From assembly GCF_016466415.2 (NCBI RefSeq), contig NZ_CP066771.1, positions 930,001 through 994,000 of the forward strand: a stretch of DNA of 64,000 nucleotides, written 5' to 3'. This document shows positions 50,108 through 58,630 of the stretch, piece after piece. The notes under the pieces are model-generated. The model saw only the letters and a list, made by a program, of their open reading frames with translations. It searched no databases and had not been told where the DNA came from. Within the stretch, counting starts at the first letter, position 1. Every line of letters starts with the position of its first letter. This DNA comes from Ralstonia pickettii (lineage in GTDB: Bacteria; Pseudomonadota; Gammaproteobacteria; Burkholderiales; Burkholderiaceae). A program made the translations under genes and the position numbers.

Positions 50108-51301
50108 CTATTTTACCTGTTTTTCGCAAAATGCCACCAAATTCGCGGCGAGATCGCCCAGTTGCATCAAGCTTTGCTCCCACGTGACCGCTCGTGCGCG
50201 CAGGCGAGGCACCGTAGCCGAAAACTGGTTCCAGTCGAGTGACGCCGGCGCACCATTCCAGGCGTGCCAGAAGGCGACCAGCGCCCTGGCGTCGGCCTCT
50301 GCCAGCGCCGGGGTATAGCGGGCCAGAAAGGCGTCCAGCTTCGTGAGATGCACGTCGTCGCTTTGCGGGTAGATGTGCCAGACAAAGGGCTTCAGTGCCC
50401 ACTGGGCGCGCACGAACGAGTCTTCCCCTCGTACGAAATTGATGTCGCACGCCCAGAGCAGCGGGTCGTAATGCTCCTGCGGCACAAACGGCACAACGGC
50501 CACGCTGAGGTTGCCGCGCTTCCACCGGGCGCCTGTGCGGGCGCCACCGGCGTCGCCCAAGAGCCCGGCGATCTGCTGTGCCGCCAAACCTTCCGGGACC
50601 AGGCAGACCACCGGCTGGAACGATGCTTCCCATTGGGCGACGAGCGTCGGCAGCGCCGGGTTGGCGTAGGCGAACAGGCTCACACGCAGGGCGTCGGGGT
50701 TATCGCGCATCAGATCGTCGACGCCGAGGCGGTGCCACAGAGCCTGATGGGCAGCCGGGCTTGCCTCGAACGTCTTGCGTTGTGCGCCAAGGTGCGCTTC
50801 CCGCAGTAAGCCGCCGGTATTGCGGGCAAAACCGGGAAAGAAGAAGTGCTTGAGGAGCGGCAGCCGGACATGTGGGGATTGCATCGCGTGGTGTTCTGCC
50901 ACCCAATTCTCTGCGCTGAGGTATTCCAGATTGATCCACACGGGCGCCGATCCCTGGGATGCCCGCTCGGCCATGAGCGTCAGCATGGGCTCCGGGACGG
51001 CGCACGCGAAGGCGCCGATCACCACGTCGTGCAGCGTCGGGTGAGCGTCCGCTGCGAGTAGGTTGGCGACCTGCGCGTCGTCAGCCCAGTGGCGAATATC
51101 CACGCCCGAGACGCGCTGGGCATCGGTCTTTGCGTCGACAGCAGGGCAGATTTTCTCGAACGAGCGGAGATCGTCTACCCACAGGCGGACCGTGTGGCCG
51201 TGCTCCTGTGCAAGCTGGCGAGCCAGGCGCCAGCAGACGCCAATATCGCCGTAGTTGTCGACGACGCGGCAGAAGAGATCCCAGGATGTGATGGTGCGCA
51301 T
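50108..51301 (-). CDS. earP: EF-P arginine rhamnosyltransferase EarP
   Basis: A 397-residue GT-B-fold enzyme (DUF2331) that transfers rhamnose from dTDP-rhamnose to EF-P arginine. DLFCRVVDNYGDIGVCWRLARQL marks the N terminus and includes the conserved Asp region; FVRGEDSFVRAQWA lies in the sugar-nucleotide site. The start at 51301 (MRTITSWDLF) is preferred over a distant upstream in-frame start that would overlap uvrC. It precedes efp by 116 bp. Confidence 0.94.
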   Translation of the reverse strand: MRTITSWDLFCRVVDNYGDIGVCWRLARQLAQEHGHTVRLWVDDLRSFEKICPAVDAKTDAQRVSGVDIRHWADDAQVANLLAADAHPTLHDVVIGAFACAVPEPMLTLMAERASQGSAPVWINLEYLSAENWVAEHHAMQSPHVRLPLLKHFFFPGFARNTGGLLREAHLGAQRKTFEASPAAHQALWHRLGVDDLMRDNPDALRVSLFAYANPALPTLVAQWEASFQPVVCLVPEGLAAQQIAGLLGDAGGARTGARWKRGNLSVAVVPFVPQEHYDPLLWACDINFVRGEDSFVRAQWALKPFVWHIYPQSDDVHLTKLDAFLARYTPALAEADARALVAFWHAWNGAPASLDWNQFSATVPRLRARAVTWEQSLMQLGDLAANLVAFCEKQVK

Positions 51302-51392
51302 GCAGGACGGTGGGGCGGGCAGCGAAGAGGATGGGCCGACATTGTAGTCGGCAGCTTGTTCTACACTGACGGCCTCTGATCCAGCGAACGCC

Positions 51393-53366
51393 ATGTCGTC
51401 CGACGCCAAGCAACCCCAGTCCCCTGAGACGCCCGAGAGCGTCGAGGCCAACGCGCCCGCGAACGTGCCTGAATTCGACGCGAAAGCGCATATCGCGCGC
51501 TTGCCGAACCTGCCGGGCGTGTATCGCTATTTTGATGTGCAGGGCAATGTGCTCTACGTGGGCAAGGCACGCGACCTCAAGAAGCGCGTGTCGAGCTACT
51601 TCAACAAGACGCTGCTCTCGCCGCGCATCGCGATGATGGTGGCGAAGATCGCGCGCATCGACACCACGGTCGTGCGCAGCGAAGCCGAAGCGCTGCTGCT
51701 CGAGAACAATCTCATCAAGGCCCTGGCGCCGCGCTATAACATTCTGTTTCGCGACGACAAGTCGTATCCATATCTAAAGCTCACGCAGCACGCGTATCCG
51801 CGCATGGCGTATTACCGCGGCGCAACCGACCGCAGGCATCAATACTTCGGCCCATTCCCGAGTGCGCATGCCGTGCGCGAGAGCATGCAGATCCTGCAGA
51901 AGGTGTTCCGGCTCCGTACGTGCGAAGACACGGTCTTCAACAACCGCACGCGGCCGTGCCTGCTGCATCAGATCCATCGTTGCAGCGGCCCATGCGTCCA
52001 GGCCATCAGCGCAGAGGACTACGCACGCGATGTCGCCAACGCGGCCAGTTTCTTGCAGGGCCGGCAAGACGAGGTTATGCAGACGCTGCAGGACAAGATG
52101 CAGCGCTACGCCGAATCGCTGGCGTTCGAGCAGGCTGCCATCGTGCGGGACCAGATCGGCGCGTTGTCGACGGTGCTCAAGCAGCAGTCGGTGGAAGAGG
52201 TCGGCCACGCCAGTGACATCGATATCCTGGCTGTTGCCATCAAGGGCGGCCACGCCTGCGTGAACCTGGCGATGGTGCGCGGCGGGCGTCATCTCGGTGA
52301 CAAAGCTTACTTTCCCACGCACGTGGAAGAGGGCGCCGCCATTGTCGGTGTGGATGTCGAAGCCGATAGCGTGTCGGCTGCAGAAACATCGCGTGATGCC
52401 GAACGCATGGCCAGGGACATCCTCGAAGCCTTCGTTGCGCAGCACTATCTCGATCAGTTCGTGCCGCCGGTGCTGGTGGTCAGCCATCCGATTCTCGCAA
52501 CCGAGCTGATCGATGCGCTGGCCGAGCAGGCCGGGCGTCGCATCTCGGTCGTGCGTCAGCCCCAGGGTGGGCGTCGCGCGTGGCTCGAGATGGCGGAGAA
52601 GGGCGCCGAACTCTCGCTGATGCGTCGGCTTTCCGAGCAAGGCAGCCAGCAGGCCCGCACGCGCGCACTGGCCGAGACCATCGGTATCGACCTGGAAGAC
52701 CTTGCCGCGCTGCGCGTCGAGTGCTTCGACATCAGTCACACCGCCGGCGAAGCCACGCAGGCCTCGTGCGTGGTCTTTCACAGCCACGCCATGCAAAACA
52801 GCGAATACCGCCGCTACAACATCCAGGACATCACTCCCGGCGACGATTACGCGGCCATGCGGCAAGTCCTCACGCGCCGCTACCAGAAGATCGTCGAGCA
52901 GGCAGGCGAAGACGCGCCCAACATGCCGACCATCGTGCTGATCGACGGCGGCAAGGGGCAGGTGGAAGTCGCTCGCCAGGTTTTTGAGGAACTGGGGTTG
53001 GATATTGGATTGCTCGTCGGTGTGGCCAAGGGCGAAGGTCGCAAAGTCGGCCTCGAAACGCTGGTTTTCGCCGATGGCCGGCCGTCACTGGAGTTGGGCC
53101 AGGGCAGCGCCGCGCTGATGCTTGTCGCGCAGATTCGCGATGAAGCGCACCGCTTTGCTATCACAGGGATGCGCGCCAAGCGGGCCAAGGCGCGCAACAC
53201 GTCGCGGCTGGAAGAGATCGAAGGCATCGGCGCCAAGCGCCGGCAGCGGTTGCTGGCGCGCTTCGGCGGCTTGCGCGGCGTGATGGCCGCGAGCGTCGAT
53301 GAGCTCGCCACGGTGGAAGGCATCTCGCAGACCCTGGCCGAAGAAATCTACCGTCAGCTGCATTGA
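51393..53366 (+). CDS. uvrC: Excinuclease ABC subunit C
   Basis: Nucleotide-excision repair endonuclease of 657 residues. The GIY-YIG domain is at about 33-115 ([20 protein letters not shown]), the UVR motif at about 210-245, the C-terminal RNase H-like nuclease with [15 protein letters not shown] and VLIDGGKGQ, then a helix-hairpin-helix tail ([18 protein letters not shown]). Divergent from earP and followed by pgsA. Confidence 0.97.
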   Translation: MSSDAKQPQSPETPESVEANAPANVPEFDAKAHIARLPNLPGVYRYFDVQGNVLYVGKARDLKKRVSSYFNKTLLSPRIAMMVAKIARIDTTVVRSEAEALLLENNLIKALAPRYNILFRDDKSYPYLKLTQHAYPRMAYYRGATDRRHQYFGPFPSAHAVRESMQILQKVFRLRTCEDTVFNNRTRPCLLHQIHRCSGPCVQAISAEDYARDVANAASFLQGRQDEVMQTLQDKMQRYAESLAFEQAAIVRDQIGALSTVLKQQSVEEVGHASDIDILAVAIKGGHACVNLAMVRGGRHLGDKAYFPTHVEEGAAIVGVDVEADSVSAAETSRDAERMARDILEAFVAQHYLDQFVPPVLVVSHPILATELIDALAEQAGRRISVVRQPQGGRRAWLEMAEKGAELSLMRRLSEQGSQQARTRALAETIGIDLEDLAALRVECFDISHTAGEATQASCVVFHSHAMQNSEYRRYNIQDITPGDDYAAMRQVLTRRYQKIVEQAGEDAPNMPTIVLIDGGKGQVEVARQVFEELGLDIGLLVGVAKGEGRKVGLETLVFADGRPSLELGQGSAALMLVAQIRDEAHRFAITGMRAKRAKARNTSRLEEIEGIGAKRRQRLLARFGGLRGVMAASVDELATVEGISQTLAEEIYRQLH

Positions 53367-53433
53367 TCGGCGACAATGCCCCATCGTGTCGCGTTGGTTT
53401 CAGCTTGCGCGGCGGTTGTCCTCTCGATTTGCC

Positions 53434-54009
53434 ATGCCTTTCAACTTCCCGATCCTCCTGACCTGGTTGCGTGTGGCCATGATCCCGCTGGTGGTGGGCG
53501 TGTTCTACGTGCCGGACACTTGGATGGCACTGCCCGCCAAGAACCTGACGGCCGCGGTGTTTTTCATCGTTGCAAGCCTCACCGATTGGTTCGACGGTTT
53601 CCTCGCCCGCCGCTGGAACCAAACCTCCGCCTTCGGCGCCTTCCTCGATCCGGTCGCCGACAAGCTTATGGTCGCCGCCGCGCTGCTGGTGCTGCTGTCA
53701 TTGGGCCGTGTTTCCGACGTCATCGCACTCGTCATCATTGGCCGCGAGATCACCATCTCCGCCCTGCGTGAGTGGATGGCGCAGATTGGCGCGTCGAAGA
53801 GCGTGGCCGTCAACTTCCTCGGCAAGCTGAAGACGACCTTCCAGATGATCGCGATTCCGCTGCTGCTGTTCGAGGGCCGCCTGTTCGGCATGATCGACGC
53901 GCAGGTGTGGGGCACGTGGCTGATTTACGTGGCGGCGGTGCTCACGCTGTGGTCGATGGCGTACTACATGAAGCTCGCCTGGCCGCAGATTCGCGAGCGC
54001 GCAAAATGA
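53434..54009 (+). CDS. pgsA: CDP-diacylglycerol-glycerol-3-phosphate 3-phosphatidyltransferase
   Basis: Makes phosphatidylglycerol phosphate in the inner membrane. The 191-residue protein has several membrane segments and the CDP-alcohol phosphotransferase motif DG-x2-AR-x8-G-x3-D-x3-D in DWFDGFLARRW followed by GAFLDPVADK. The start at 53434 is preferred to an in-frame one overlapping uvrC. uvrC-pgsA linkage is as in enterobacteria. Confidence 0.95.
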   Translation: MPFNFPILLTWLRVAMIPLVVGVFYVPDTWMALPAKNLTAAVFFIVASLTDWFDGFLARRWNQTSAFGAFLDPVADKLMVAAALLVLLSLGRVSDVIALVIIGREITISALREWMAQIGASKSVAVNFLGKLKTTFQMIAIPLLLFEGRLFGMIDAQVWGTWLIYVAAVLTLWSMAYYMKLAWPQIRERAK

Positions 54010-54036
54010 GCCTTTAAAAACTCTTGCGCAAAAGTG

Positions 54037-54066
54037 TTGACGAGGGCGATTCTTCTTTGCCATAAT
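54037..54066 (+). promoter_or_regulatory. Promoter of the tRNA-Gly/tRNA-Cys genes
   Basis: A -35 TTGACG (54037-54042) and a -10 CATAAT (54061-54066) are spaced by 18 bp and lie about 80 bp before tRNA-Gly. Confidence 0.7.
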
Positions 54067-54144
54067 CTCGTTCTCGCGTTGCAGTGATGTGACGCAAACG
54101 GTCTGGCAGCACAAAAGTTGTACGGCAGTGCTGGTAGCCAAAAT

Positions 54145-54220
54145 GCGGGAATAGCTCAGTTGGTAGAGCGCAACCTTGCCAAGGTTGAGGTCGCGAGTTC
54201 GAGCCTCGTTTCCCGCTCCA
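54145..54220 (+). tRNA. tRNA-Gly (GCC)
   Basis: A 76-base cloverleaf with encoded CCA. The acceptor stem GCGGGAA pairs with TTCCCGC, and the anticodon loop TTGCCAA has anticodon GCC at 54178-54180. The T-arm contains GTTCGAG. Confidence 0.97.
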
Positions 54221-54312
54221 ATCCCGAAGGGAAGCCTTGCTTCCCTTTTTCTTTATCGGCACGGCAAACACGCGGTTCTTCACGAATTGCTACAATGCGG
54301 TGCAAAACCCCT

Positions 54313-54386
54313 GGCGGGGTAGCAAAGTGGTTATGCAGCGGCCTGCAAAGCCGTGTACGCCGGTTCGATTCCGGCCTCCGCCTCCA
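54313..54386 (+). tRNA. tRNA-Cys (GCA)
   Basis: A 74-base cloverleaf with encoded CCA. The acceptor stem GGCGGGG pairs with the CCTCCGCC end with one mismatch or wobble; the anticodon loop CTGCAAA has GCA. The T-arm has GGTTCGATTCC. It lies 92 bp after tRNA-Gly, as in the glyW-cysT pair of enterobacteria. Confidence 0.96.
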
Positions 54387-54400
54387 GATTGCAAGAAGAA

Positions 54401-54426
54401 AGCCCCGACTGGTTCGGGGCTTTTTA
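54401..54426 (+). terminator. Terminator after tRNA-Cys
   Basis: An 8-bp stem, AGCCCCGA (54401-54408) with TCGGGGCT (54414-54421), has a five-base loop and a following run of T residues. Confidence 0.88.
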
Positions 54427-54683
54427 TTTGCATCGTCGCGATGAACTCGCTCCAAGCGCGGCCTGTTCCGCCTCGACTCTCCAGTTTGGACAATGTACCA
54501 ACGCCATGTTGACACGAAGCACTGACGGCATGGCCGACCCATCCCGCCTGCTTGCCGTGGTCACATGAGAAAACTGCGTTGACTAGGCTCATTTGGTTCT
54601 ATTTTTGAAACCAAACGAGGCGGAGATATGCCTTGATTGCGCTGTGAACGGTTCGTCTACCGAGCGGGTCATTCCCATTTTCA

Positions 54684-55838
54684 GTGTTGCCGCATGCATG
54701 GGTTGGCATGCTGGCATTGTGCGCAGCGGCCAGCGTATCCAACGGCTATTTCGCCCAGCCGCTGCTTGGGGCACTGGCCCGTGACTTTGCGCTCAGCGAC
54801 GCATGGGTGGGCGGCATCAGCGGTGCCACCCAAGCTGGTTGTGCGCTTGCTCTGCCGCTAGTCGTTCCGCTGGGCGACCGCTGGCCGCGCAAGCAAGTGC
54901 TGCTGGTGCAGCTCGTCCTGCTCACGCCGGCGCTGCTCGCGGTAGGTCTGGTGCAGGCGCACTGGTCGTTGCTGCTTGGCATGCTCTCTATCGGTTTGCT
55001 TGGCACCGCGATGACACAAGGACTGATCGCCTGCGCCGCCGTGTTGGCACCTTCGCCGGAGCGTGGTCACGTGGTTGGCGCGGTACGGGGCGGGGTAGTT
55101 ATCGGTCCTCTGTTGGCACATGCCCTGACGGGCTGGATCGCTGAAGTCGCCGGCTGGCGTGCTGTCTATGCGACGTCAGTAGGCTTCTCGGTGGCGATGC
55201 TGTGTATGCTCTGGCGCGCGTTGCCGACGCCGCCGACTGTACTTTCGCCCCCGAAATACATAGCGCTTCTGCGCTCGATGTGGCAACTCCTGATGGCCGA
55301 ACCTGTTTTGCAGGGACGCGGCCTGATCGGTTTGCTGATGTTCGCGGCGTTCAATGTCTTCTGGGGCGCGATGGCGCTTGCTCTGAGTGCGCCGCCCTAT
55401 GAGCTTTCGCCAGCAGGCATTGGCGCATTCGGTTTGGTTGGCGTGATTGGCGCGCTGGCGGCCGCGCGAGCGGGGCACCAGGCGGATCGCCATTGGGCAC
55501 AGGCGGCCACCGGCGTCGCGTTGGATTTGCTACTGGTAGCCTGGCTGTCGCTCGGTTTGGGGGCGCGGCATCTGGCAGGGCTGATCGTCGGTGTGGTTCT
55601 GTTGGACCTGGGTGGGCAGGCTGTGCACGTGCTCAATCAGAGTCTGGGCTCTCGCTTGCGGCCGGAGGCGCACAGCCGGCTGGTTGGCGCGTACATGCTG
55701 TTCTATGCGGCGGGCAGTGGATTGGGGGCGGTGCTTTCGACACAGGTGTATGCGTCGGCAGGATGGTCAAGGGTATGTCTTCTGGGAGCAGCCCTCAGGT
55801 TGGCGGTACTGATGTTCTGGGCGGCGACCGCAGCTTGA
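54684..55838 (+). CDS. MFS transporter
   Basis: A 384-residue membrane protein with about 12 hydrophobic helices. The N terminus AAASVSNGYFAQPLLGALARDF and the loop 2-3 motif PLGDRWPRKQVLL are typical of drug/solute efflux MFS proteins of the YgaY-like branch. The start is uncertain: GTG at 54684 or TTG at 54687, neither with a clear ribosome binding site. Upstream is a possible -35 (TTGACT, 54579-54584) and a small inverted repeat TTTGGTT/AACCAAA at 54592-54615. Substrate unknown. Confidence 0.8.
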   Translation: MLPHAWVGMLALCAAASVSNGYFAQPLLGALARDFALSDAWVGGISGATQAGCALALPLVVPLGDRWPRKQVLLVQLVLLTPALLAVGLVQAHWSLLLGMLSIGLLGTAMTQGLIACAAVLAPSPERGHVVGAVRGGVVIGPLLAHALTGWIAEVAGWRAVYATSVGFSVAMLCMLWRALPTPPTVLSPPKYIALLRSMWQLLMAEPVLQGRGLIGLLMFAAFNVFWGAMALALSAPPYELSPAGIGAFGLVGVIGALAAARAGHQADRHWAQAATGVALDLLLVAWLSLGLGARHLAGLIVGVVLLDLGGQAVHVLNQSLGSRLRPEAHSRLVGAYMLFYAAGSGLGAVLSTQVYASAGWSRVCLLGAALRLAVLMFWAATAA

Positions 55839-56253
55839 ACGACCGATCAAGGGCGCTGGCGGAAGGCTCGGTAGGGAGGGTCCGGGGCAGCGTATACCCG
55901 GGCGCCCTACCCGCCCGTGGGCCGACTCCTATACTTTCTGAGAACTCGCACCTTGTAATGGCGCGATAAAAAATGATAGAACGCCAGAAATCCCGGCTCT
56001 CCGATTGGCTTTTCACAATTGTTTGCAATATCGCAGGGGCGGCCTTTTAGGATGAGTTGGGCTTAAGCCGGCGTGCGACACCTGCCGGTAGGGCGTAGGT
56101 AAGGTCTTGCGCGGGAAGTGGGTGCCGCGCCGTTGGTGGCTGGCGTATTCAACTACGATGCGCCGGTCCGGGACCCCGATCACAACGACGCACGGAGTGA
56201 GCCGGCATTTCGCATAGCAATGCCGGACCCGAAACGGGGAAAGGGCAGTCCAG
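55839..56253. other. Intergenic region before the two-component cassette
   Basis: I see no convincing gene in these 415 bases. The middle (about 55960-56050) is AT-richer than its surroundings and is the likely promoter area for the response-regulator operon. A 25-codon open frame at 55972-56049 has no ribosome binding site. Confidence 0.5.
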
Positions 56254-56967
56254 ATGGCGATACGAATTGCCTCGGTAGAAGACAACCAGGCGCAATCTGA
56301 TTTGATCCGCGAAATCCTGGTTTCGTCGGGGTACGAATGCGAGTGTTTCGGTAACGGGGATGCCTTCGTCAAGGCGCTGCGGGATCGCACATTCGACCTG
56401 CTGCTGCTTGACTGGCAGTTGCCCGATATCAGCGGCATCCAGCTTGTGAGCTGGGTGCGGCAGACGGTCGGCCCGGCGCTGCCGGTGCTGTTTCTGACCA
56501 ACCGTTCGCTCGAAGACGACGTGGTGCGCGGGCTGGCTGCCGGCGCCGACGATTACGTCGTCAAGCCGGTGCGCCGCGCCGAGCTGGTGGCGCGCGTCGG
56601 TGCGCTGCTGCGTCGTGCGGCGCCGCGCACCGGTGAATCGCTCGAACGCATTCGCGTCGGTCCGTACGCGGTGGACCCAGTCGGTCGCGTGCTGACACTG
56701 AACGGCTCGCAGGTCGAGCTGTCGCCGCGCGAGTTCGATCTTGGGCTGTACCTGTTCCGCAATGTCGGCAAGCTGGTGCCGCGTGAGCTGATCGAGCAGG
56801 CAGTGTGGGGGCGCAGCATCGGCCCGGATTCGCGCACGCTGGCCACCCATATCTCCAAGCTGCGGCTCAAACTCGATCTCAATCAGAAGAATGGCGTGCG
56901 GCTGGTCTCGGTGTACTCGCACGGCTATCGGCTCGAAACCACGCAGGAAGATGGTGAAGCAAGCTGA
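56254..56967 (+). CDS. OmpR-family response regulator
   Basis: A 237-residue DNA-binding regulator. The receiver domain (1-118) has all key residues: E9/D10, phospho-acceptor D53 in LLLLDWQLPD, T82 and K104 in DYVVKPVRR. The winged-helix domain (about 135-230) contains PREFDLGLYLFRNVGKLV and SRTLATHISKLRLKL. It overlaps the LysM/FecR gene by 17 bp, and the kinase gene follows, so the three form one operon. Confidence 0.9.
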   Translation: MAIRIASVEDNQAQSDLIREILVSSGYECECFGNGDAFVKALRDRTFDLLLLDWQLPDISGIQLVSWVRQTVGPALPVLFLTNRSLEDDVVRGLAAGADDYVVKPVRRAELVARVGALLRRAAPRTGESLERIRVGPYAVDPVGRVLTLNGSQVELSPREFDLGLYLFRNVGKLVPRELIEQAVWGRSIGPDSRTLATHISKLRLKLDLNQKNGVRLVSVYSHGYRLETTQEDGEAS

Positions 56968-58630
56968 CGCAATCTGGGGTGGTTTGATTGGGCGCGCCGC
57001 GTTTGTCGGCGCGTTCGTTCTTTTTGGCGGCGTGTGGCAGGCGGCGATCGCTCAGCCTTCCGGCGCTGATGGTGGCGATTTCGTCTACCGCGTGCAGCAG
57101 GGCGACACGCTGATCAACCTCTCTGAACGTTACATGGACAGCGTCGAAGGCTGGCGCCTGCTGCAGCGGCGCAACCATGTGGCCGATCCGTATCGGTTGA
57201 AGCCCGGCTCGCTCCTCCGGATTCCGTTCGATCGCATTCCGGTCGTGCCAGCAACGGCGCAGGTCGTGTTTGCACGTGACGCAACCACCGGCGGCAAGCC
57301 CCTGCAGACTGGCACGAAGCTCGCAGAAGATGCGCAGATCGACACCGGCGACAAAGGCGCCGTGACGCTGGCCTTTGACGACGGCACACGCGTGACGGTG
57401 CCACCGGGCAGCCACGTTGCGCTGTCGCGTGTGCGGGCGTTTGCGCGCGCCGGGTTGATCGATGTGCGCGTGCACGTGAAGAAGGGCGAAGCGGAATCCA
57501 ACGTCGCGCCCAAGAAGAGCGGTGTCGGCCGTTACGAGATTTCCACGCCAGCGCTGGTGACGGGCGTGCGAGGTACGCGTTTCCGCGTGCAGGCCAGCGA
57601 AGCGGGTTCGACGAGTTCCGTGCTGGAAGGTGAGGTTGCCACAAGCGCCGGTCGTCAGAGGCAAGCGGTCAAGGCTGGCTTTGGCGTGGTGGCATCGGCG
57701 GGACACCTCAAGCGTGCCGCGCTGCCGGCCCCGCCCAAGCTCGGCGCCATTCCCGAACTTGTGCAGACGCCGTGCCTGCGCGCGACGTGGCAGCCGGTGA
57801 AGGGTGCGGTCGGATATCGCGCTGCCGTGGCGCGGGATGCGGCGCTGACCGAACTCAGTGCCTATCAATCAAGCAAGACCCCGGCGGCAACGCTCTGCGG
57901 CGATGAGGACGGCGACTACACGCTCGTCGTGCAGAGCGTCGACGCGCTTGGACTGACCAGTGAATCGGCCACGCGGCCGTTCACTGTGCGGCTCCATCCG
58001 GAAGCGCCTTATACGATCCAGCCCGCCAGCGGCCGGACCTACCGCAGCGGGGACGTGGCATTTGCATGGGCTGTCGTGTCCGATGCTGGTAGCTATGACA
58101 TGGAAGTGGCGGGCACCGAGAGCTTTGCCTCGCCGGCCGTTCAGCAGCATGGCGAGGACGTGCGTCTGACCAGGCCGTTGACGGCTGGCACATGGTGGTG
58201 GCGTGTGCGCTCGGTGGCAGCGGACGGCAAAACCGGCCCGTGGAGCGATGCGCTTCGTTTTCGCGTGCTCGACATTCCGCTCGATGCCGTACCGACAGCC
58301 GAAGTGGAAGCGAGCGATGACGGCAAGCTGCATGCCCACTGGTCGGCGTTGTCGCCCGAACTGGCGGCATCTGGCGCGCGCACGCGTGTGCAATTGGCGG
58401 GCGACACAAGCTTCGCCAAACCCATCGCCGACATCGTGAGCGACGGCAACGAGGCCACCATTCCGAGGCCGCCGTCCGGCGTGTATTACATCCGCACCGG
58501 CGTCGACTTGGGCGATGCGGCATCGGTGGTCTACGCCAAGCCGCAGCGCATTGACGTCGGTGCCTTCGTCGGCGATTCCGCGCGCAGCCCGGTGCAGAGC
58601 GGCGGCGGCAATCTCCTCCTCAATGACTGA
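56951..58630 (+). CDS. Exported LysM/FecR-domain protein of the two-component cassette
   Basis: A 559-residue protein. A signal peptide or anchor (about 9-34) is followed by a LysM peptidoglycan-binding domain (44-95: VYRVQQGDTLINLSERY), a FecR-like domain (about 105-250, with DDGTRVTVPPGSHVAL and STPALVTGVRGTRFRV) and at least two fibronectin-III-like beta domains (265-540, with WWWRVRSVAADGKTGPWSD). It probably faces the periplasm and is anchored to the cell wall; a sensor role next to the CHASE2 kinase is inferred from context. The ATG at 56951 has AGGA upstream. It ends ATGACTGA, overlapping the kinase gene. Confidence 0.8.
   Translation: MVKQADAIWGGLIGRAAFVGAFVLFGGVWQAAIAQPSGADGGDFVYRVQQGDTLINLSERYMDSVEGWRLLQRRNHVADPYRLKPGSLLRIPFDRIPVVPATAQVVFARDATTGGKPLQTGTKLAEDAQIDTGDKGAVTLAFDDGTRVTVPPGSHVALSRVRAFARAGLIDVRVHVKKGEAESNVAPKKSGVGRYEISTPALVTGVRGTRFRVQASEAGSTSSVLEGEVATSAGRQRQAVKAGFGVVASAGHLKRAALPAPPKLGAIPELVQTPCLRATWQPVKGAVGYRAAVARDAALTELSAYQSSKTPAATLCGDEDGDYTLVVQSVDALGLTSESATRPFTVRLHPEAPYTIQPASGRTYRSGDVAFAWAVVSDAGSYDMEVAGTESFASPAVQQHGEDVRLTRPLTAGTWWWRVRSVAADGKTGPWSDALRFRVLDIPLDAVPTAEVEASDDGKLHAHWSALSPELAASGARTRVQLAGDTSFAKPIADIVSDGNEATIPRPPSGVYYIRTGVDLGDAASVVYAKPQRIDVGAFVGDSARSPVQSGGGNLLLND

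Noticed and set aside
54427-54683. Remnant of a tRNA-Leu after tRNA-Cys
   Set aside because: Looked for an acceptor stem, a GTTCGA T-arm and CCA; none was found.
55972-56049. 25-codon open frame upstream of the response regulator
   Set aside because: No ribosome binding site and no conservation evidence; chance open frame in an AT-richer stretch.
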